Assembly: GCA_018664365.1 (NCBI GenBank)
Contig: JABJOK010000059.1
Span: 1-18,717 of the forward strand
Length of the DNA stretch: 18,717 nt
From: Candidatus Peregrinibacteria bacterium
Lineage (GTDB): Bacteria > Patescibacteriota > Gracilibacteria > UBA1369 > LOWO2-01-FULL-3
Direction of reading: 5' to 3'
Shown: in pieces, positions 14,551 through 18,717 of the stretch
Layout: each line of letters starts with the position of its first letter
Position numbering within the stretch: the first letter of the stretch is position 1
The notes under the pieces: model-generated
The model's input: only the letters and a program-made list of their open reading frames with translations
What the model was told of the DNA's origin: nothing
The model's database searches: none
Translations under genes and position numbers: made by a program

Positions 14551-15840
14551 ATGAAAAGTCGATCAATCCTTTATATGTCAGCGTTTTTGTTTGGGGTTTT
14601 TGCGTGTGAGATGTATTTGGTAGGAGATATGATGAAGGTTTTTATTTTTGTCTTTGTAGGACTGGGTGTTTTTTTGAGATTTATTGATACCTTGAGGGTG
14701 GGCGGTATTGTTTTGTTTTTTGTTTTATTTGGATGGTGGAAATTTGATGCTTCTTTGGAAAATGATGTGGGGGCTTTAATTGGAGAGCAGCAGTTTGTTG
14801 GTGAAATATGTGATGAAGTGGATGTTCGGAGTGATAAGGTTAAGTATACAATTTGTGTTGATGGTATTGATGGGAAAGTTTTGGTTAATTCTAGTAGGTA
14901 TCCTGTTTATGAGTGTGGAGATAGAGTTTTTGTAAAAGGTGAGGTGGAGGTGCCGGAGGCGATTGAGGATTTTGACTATGATAAATATCTTCAGCGTTAT
15001 GAGATTTATGGAGTTGTTTATAGAGGTAATGTTGTGTTGCGGGAGGAGGGCAGTGGACTACTGAAGTGGGTGTATTTTGGTAAACAAAAGTTTGAGACTC
15101 GGCTGTTTGATGTTTTTCCTGAGCCAACTGGCAGTTTTTTAGCTGGATTACTTTTGGGTAGTCGAAGGGGGATTCCTCCTCAATTAATGGAGCAGTTTAA
15201 TGCGACAGGCTTAACTCATATCATTGCTATTTCGGGATATAACATTACTTTGGTGATTGTTTTGGTGGGGGCAATGTTTAAAGTGTTTTCTAGAAGGATT
15301 CGAGTTATTTTTTCGTCAGTTTTTGTTGTTTTGTTTGTCTTTTTAGTTGGAGCTTCAGCGGCTGTGGTGCGGGCAGGAATTATGGGGATCATTTCGCTTA
15401 TGGCTCTTTATTTTGGTAGGAATTATTTTGTTTGGATTGCGCTTTTTGCCTCTGCTTTTTTTATGAATTTGTGGAATCCCAAGATTTTGGTTTATGACGT
15501 TGGTTTCCAATTGTCATTCTTGGCAACGGCAGGAATTATTACCTTCGTTCCTGTCTTTGAAAAATGGTTTAAGGGAATAGGGGAGTTCTTTGGTGTAAAG
15601 GAGGCTCTTATTATGACTTTGTCTGCACAGATTTTTACTTTGCCTGTGATCGTGTGGAATTTTTCTAGATTTGCATGGATCTCACCATTGTCGAACGTGC
15701 TGGTTCTCCCTTTAATTCCATGGGCTATGCTTTTTGGTTTTTTTGGGGTGATATTTGGAAAGAGCTTGGGCGTTTTTGCCTATATTATTTTGAAGATTGT
15801 TGTTTTGATTGTGGACTTTCTAGCTTGGTTATCTGGCTAG
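14551..15840 (+). CDS. comEC: ComEC/Rec2-family DNA uptake channel, short form
   Basis: The protein has 429 residues from ATG 14551; GTG 14548 is an alternative one codon earlier. ComEC forms the inner-membrane channel that passes single-stranded DNA during natural transformation. The N-terminal part has three hydrophobic segments, then an OB-fold-like soluble region (about 72-165, with YECGDRVFVKGEVEVPEAI). The Competence domain starts at about 195 and carries the family motif GLTHIIAISGYNITLV (220-235), followed by about seven membrane helices. It ends directly after the membrane domain; the C-terminal metallo-beta-lactamase-like domain of longer ComEC proteins is absent, which is common in short bacterial forms. 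No frameshift is visible: the stop TAG is followed at once by an opposing gene. No other competence gene is in the window. The TAG is shared with the convergent methyltransferase gene. Confidence 0.9.
   Translation: MKSRSILYMSAFLFGVFACEMYLVGDMMKVFIFVFVGLGVFLRFIDTLRVGGIVLFFVLFGWWKFDASLENDVGALIGEQQFVGEICDEVDVRSDKVKYTICVDGIDGKVLVNSSRYPVYECGDRVFVKGEVEVPEAIEDFDYDKYLQRYEIYGVVYRGNVVLREEGSGLLKWVYFGKQKFETRLFDVFPEPTGSFLAGLLLGSRRGIPPQLMEQFNATGLTHIIAISGYNITLVIVLVGAMFKVFSRRIRVIFSSVFVVLFVFLVGASAAVVRAGIMGIISLMALYFGRNYFVWIALFASAFFMNLWNPKILVYDVGFQLSFLATAGIITFVPVFEKWFKGIGEFFGVKEALIMTLSAQIFTLPVIVWNFSRFAWISPLSNVLVLPLIPWAMLFGFFGVIFGKSLGVFAYIILKIVVLIVDFLAWLSG
15837..15840. other. Second CTAG palindrome used as stop by two convergent genes
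   Basis: TAG 15838-15840 ends comEC on the plus strand, and the complement of 15837-15839 is TAG and ends the methyltransferase gene. The layout is identical to that at 4948-4951. Confidence 0.95.
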
Positions 15841-16364
15841 ATTTCGTATATGAAGATTTTTGAAATTTTCCCTCTTTTTGGAATTATTTTTTTTGGTTTC
15901 CAGTCTCCTATGTGAAATGCGTATGATACTACGCGTGTGCCTTTTTTTAGCTCTTTATCAAATTTCTTTTGAAATTTTGCGAGAGTTTTTGGGAGCATAT
16001 AACAGACAACTATCTTTGCATCGGAAATATCGTGTTTTAGAAAGTTTGCTCTAACCATTTTCCCTTTCCATCCAAAAAATATTTGTCTTATTCTTGCGAA
16101 GGTATATACAAATGGATCCATTTCAAATCCTGTTGCTTTTGCACCGTATACTTTTTCAGCAATGTGCAGGAATCTTCCATCTCCAGCTCCTATATCATAT
16201 AGTTTGTTTCCTTTCTTTATGTTGGCGTGTTTAAGAACTTTTTCTACAGCCTTCATAGGAGTAGGTACAAAAGGACCTCCACCAAAAATAGTAATGTAAA
16301 AAGATATGCAAAGTGCGACTATTACAAGCGAAACTAGAATTATAACTAGAACCCCGAGAATCAT
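15837..16364 (-). CDS. Membrane-anchored SAM-dependent methyltransferase, FAM173-like
   Basis: This 175-residue protein starts with a membrane helix (about 2-27), then GGGPFVPTP (28-36), a class I methyltransferase motif I LYDIGAGDGRFL (55-66), the acidic ribose-binding Glu81 (GFEMDP), a CYMLPKTL segment (121-128) in the place of motif IV, and VVSYAFHIGDW (145-155). The N-terminal helix, the PF-VPTP entry and this motif order match the FAM173 group, which includes the mitochondrial lysine methyltransferases ANTKMT and ATPSCKMT. Bacterial homologues of this layout exist but their substrates are generally unknown. A membrane protein substrate is a plausible inference. The gene is 10 bases after a large charged-protein gene on the same strand and shares its stop palindrome with comEC. 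Confidence 0.85.
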   Translation of the reverse strand: MILGVLVIILVSLVIVALCISFYITIFGGGPFVPTPMKAVEKVLKHANIKKGNKLYDIGAGDGRFLHIAEKVYGAKATGFEMDPFVYTFARIRQIFFGWKGKMVRANFLKHDISDAKIVVCYMLPKTLAKFQKKFDKELKKGTRVVSYAFHIGDWKPKKIIPKRGKISKIFIYEI

Positions 16365-16374
16365 TTGGTTTGAA

Positions 16375-18717
16375 TTAAGCAGCTTCTCTTAATCTTTTCT
16401 TATTCTCCATTTCTTCTTCAACTTTTTCTTTGGCTTTCCTCTTGGCTGCAATTCTAGCATTTAAATCGAATACATTTGAAGCTTTTTCTTGTCCTTGCTT
16501 GCTAGCGACTTTATCGAGGGCTTTTTCTGCAAGATTGTCTTCAATCTTTTCGAGATTTTGTTCATGAACATTGGTTGCTTGTTCAGTGTTAAGTGCGCGG
16601 CCACCCTTGTCTTTGAATATAACGTGAGTGAATCCACGTTTTTGAGTTAGGTCTGATTCATGTTTACGTGTTGTTTCACGCAGTGATGCCCTGTCTTCTT
16701 TTGTTATCTTTGTGTCGTCCATCTTCATCTCTTTTATTTCTTCACCAGTTCCTTCACGGTTCAAGATGTGTTCGTCATCAGTTTGCTCGTAGAAGTCTTC
16801 GGTTAGATCTTTCTTTAGATCATCTCCCTTGGCCTTCTCGATTGATTCTTTGCGGGCTCTTTCTTGAGAATCTTTCTTCTTGTTGTGTCTTAACTCTGAA
16901 AGCTCTGCTCCTTCAAGATTCATATGGTAAAGACCTTCTTCATCAATGTCTTCACTTATTCCTGTATCGTGATCGGCAAGTCTTTCTACTTCTTGTTCTA
17001 CTTCTTTTTCCATTTCATCTTCCATTTCTTCTCCACGTCCAAATTTATCCATTCTGCTTTTTGCAGTTCCCATCCAAAATTCAAGTTCATCTTTTTCGGA
17101 GTCTGTTAGTTGAAGTCTGTGTTGTAGCCAGTGTTCTGCAAGAAGAGCATATGCTTCTTCATTTTGATTCTCGTTCATTAAGTTTTGTCCAGCTTCAATC
17201 ATCTTTTTAACCTCTGGAGCGGTTTCAGCTTTTTCTTTTTTCTTATCTTTTTCTCCTACTTCGCTTTCAATGGCTTCTTTCTTTTTGCGCTCTTTGTTTA
17301 CTTCGTCTCTTTCTTTTTCGAAGGCTTTGTAAACTTTTTTTCTGTCAGTCCAATCGGCTTTATCATATTTGTCCTGCCATTTTTGAAGATCAGCAGGCGT
17401 AACGTCTGGATTGTCTTTTGAAAATTCTTTTACTTCTTTAACAAAGCGATTACGTTTTATCTTGAATGCGGAAAGGTTTTTGTGCTTTGCACTTGGCTTC
17501 TCGTCTGTAAGTATGTCGAAATGTTTTTTTAGAGCTGCAAGGCCTGTCTCTTTTCCAGTTTCAGGATCTTTTAGTGCGTCTTTGTTGTCGAACCATTTTA
17601 CCCATTCTCCTTGAGTTTCTCTTGATATCTCTTTTTTGCTCGCCGATTTATTAATAGCAGCCTTTGCTTCTATTTTTGTTTTAATTGTTTCCTTCTCTTC
17701 TTTTGTCTTTGCTCCTTCTACTAGTTTTTTATGATCTTTTAATGCATCTACTTTTCCCATGAAGTCTAGCGCTTGGAATAACCTTAGTGCATCTGCAAAT
17801 CCTTCTTTATCATCTTTATAAATTCCTGCGAGGCCATCGTTATTTCCTGCTATTTTTGCAGCGCTTGCAGTTAGTTCTTTTTTGAATAAACTTCCTTCGT
17901 TTTTCACTGCATCAACTATTCCGTTTGTTGATGTTCCGAATCCGGTCAGGTATTGCATTCGCTTTTTCAGGTCTCCTTCTCCAGATATTCCTTCAAGATA
18001 CAGCGCAATAGATGCGTCACTCATCATTCTTACAGTATGTCCCTCAACCTTCATGGTGTTTTTCATGTAGGTAAATCCTTCTGACTCTATCTTGCTCATA
18101 TTTTTAATATCCTGAGTCATCTTTTTAATATCTGCAGGCTTGTCGGCTTTAAGGATTTCTCCCATTGCTTCCTTTTTTGCTTTTGGAGACCAAAATTTGT
18201 CGTTACTGCTTTCTATAGATTGTTTTGCTCTTTTTGCTTCATGGATGAACGCTTTTCTTTCGGAAAGTCCTTCACGTTTTATATATTTATTGTCGAGAGG
18301 GGATGAAAGCCCTGTCTCCTTAAACATTTGTGTGAGTTCTTGAAAAACTTCGCGTCTAGGGTGAAGTCCGTTTGCGTCTTTTACCTTGGTTCCTTCTAAC
18401 TTTTCAATTATTTCGTCAGCTTTTTTTATAGTAGGCTCTTTTCTCATTTCTTCCATAAACCAGCTTTTGAATCCTGGCAGTTCGCCTGTTCCAATAAGAG
18501 CTTTGTTTAAATCACAAATGGCATTGAACTTCTTTACTCTTGTTTTTATTTCTTTGTGATCAGGTGAAAGTTCTTTTGATTTATCTTCTTCTTTTGCTTT
18601 TTTCTTTTCCTTCTCCTTTGGAAGCTCTTTTAGGCGTTTTAGAAGATCTTTCATCTCTTCCGCACTCTTTGTTCCTTCTATTTGATCTTTTAGAGATTTG
18701 TATTCGTCTAAATCAAC
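16375..18717 (-). CDS. Large, highly charged helical protein of unknown function (5' partial)
   Basis: At least 780 residues are visible. The frame stays open upstream of Met 18654 to the edge of the window, coding VDLDEYKSLKDQIEGTKSAE in the same charged style, so the true start lies outside and Met 18654 is most likely internal. The protein is rich in Lys, Glu, Asp and Ala, with no signal peptide or membrane helix seen. Most of it should be helical, with coiled-coil-like stretches at the visible N-terminus (KDLLKRLKELPKEKEKKK), in the middle (about 450-475 counted from Met 18654) and at the C-terminus (IAAKRKAKEKVEEEMENKK). A less charged block (about 200-320 from Met 18654, with YLTGFGTSTNGIVDAV) may be a folded domain. 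I do not recognise a family. The methyltransferase gene follows after 10 bases, so the two are probably co-expressed. Confidence 0.8.
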   Translation of the reverse strand, partial: VDLDEYKSLKDQIEGTKSAEEMKDLLKRLKELPKEKEKKKAKEEDKSKELSPDHKEIKTRVKKFNAICDLNKALIGTGELPGFKSWFMEEMRKEPTIKKADEIIEKLEGTKVKDANGLHPRREVFQELTQMFKETGLSSPLDNKYIKREGLSERKAFIHEAKRAKQSIESSNDKFWSPKAKKEAMGEILKADKPADIKKMTQDIKNMSKIESEGFTYMKNTMKVEGHTVRMMSDASIALYLEGISGEGDLKKRMQYLTGFGTSTNGIVDAVKNEGSLFKKELTASAAKIAGNNDGLAGIYKDDKEGFADALRLFQALDFMGKVDALKDHKKLVEGAKTKEEKETIKTKIEAKAAINKSASKKEISRETQGEWVKWFDNKDALKDPETGKETGLAALKKHFDILTDEKPSAKHKNLSAFKIKRNRFVKEVKEFSKDNPDVTPADLQKWQDKYDKADWTDRKKVYKAFEKERDEVNKERKKKEAIESEVGEKDKKKEKAETAPEVKKMIEAGQNLMNENQNEEAYALLAEHWLQHRLQLTDSEKDELEFWMGTAKSRMDKFGRGEEMEDEMEKEVEQEVERLADHDTGISEDIDEEGLYHMNLEGAELSELRHNKKKDSQERARKESIEKAKGDDLKKDLTEDFYEQTDDEHILNREGTGEEIKEMKMDDTKITKEDRASLRETTRKHESDLTQKRGFTHVIFKDKGGRALNTEQATNVHEQNLEKIEDNLAEKALDKVASKQGQEKASNVFDLNARIAAKRKAKEKVEEEMENKKRLREAA

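Noticed and set aside
16668..17210. 180-codon open frame on the plus strand inside the charged-protein gene
   Set aside because: The Leu/Phe/Ser-rich product is what the complement of Lys/Glu-rich codons gives; there is no start context or family motif.
1..18717. UGA recoded to glycine, as in Gracilibacteria
   Set aside because: TGA ends gap and fbp at the lengths expected for those families, and no gene in the window needs TGA read through.

Overview
The window is AT-rich, densely packed bacterial DNA with 15 protein-coding genes. No RNA gene, CRISPR array, insertion sequence or prophage is visible, and no stretch of more than about 150 bases lacks a gene. Several traits together suggest a Candidate Phyla Radiation (Patescibacteria) genome, perhaps near Peregrinibacteria; this is an inference, not proven. 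The traits are tiny intergenic gaps, nearly all starts without a Shine-Dalgarno, a ComEC lacking its C-terminal nuclease-like domain, an ECF sigma/FecR-type pair, SLH-CAP surface proteins and large charged orphan proteins. TGA acts as a normal stop in gap and fbp, and no gene needs TGA read as sense, so the Gly-UGA code of Gracilibacteria/Absconditabacteria does not apply.

Layout. (1) 1-2530, plus strand: a sugar-phosphate operon of class II aldolase (5' end off the window), GAPDH and class I fructose-1,6-bisphosphatase. FBPase and the NADP-like cofactor pocket of the GAPDH point to gluconeogenic flow. (2) 2582-4951, plus strand: an ECF sigma factor followed by a membrane-anchored FecR-domain protein that is its likely anti-sigma/sensor. 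(3) 4948-11573, minus strand: a tightly packed cell-envelope operon, in transcription order SLH-CAP surface protein, LytR-CpsA-Psr ligase, RsuA/RluB-type pseudouridine synthase, D,D-carboxypeptidase and MraY. (4) 11712-14403, minus strand: accessory genes, in transcription order pentapeptide-repeat protein, SemiSWEET/PQ-loop-like protein, lipoprotein, ZIP metal transporter and a small membrane protein. (5) 14551-15840, plus strand: comEC, for DNA uptake. (6) 15837-18717, minus strand: a very charged, probably cytoplasmic protein (5' end off the window) followed by a membrane-anchored FAM173-like methyltransferase.

The envelope operon makes functional sense: MraY and DacA build and trim peptidoglycan, LCP attaches polymers to it, and the SLH protein would dock on such polymers at the surface. 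The ECF/FecR pair next to it, reading convergently, could sense envelope state. Both plus-to-minus convergent junctions (4948-4951 and 15837-15840) use one CTAG palindrome as the stop codon of both genes. I did not find a clearly new multi-gene system. The most distinctive items are the GAPDH cofactor signature, the tandem CAP domains with the second one degenerate, the shared CTAG stops, the Qnr-like pentapeptide protein and the FAM173-like methyltransferase beside a large unknown protein.
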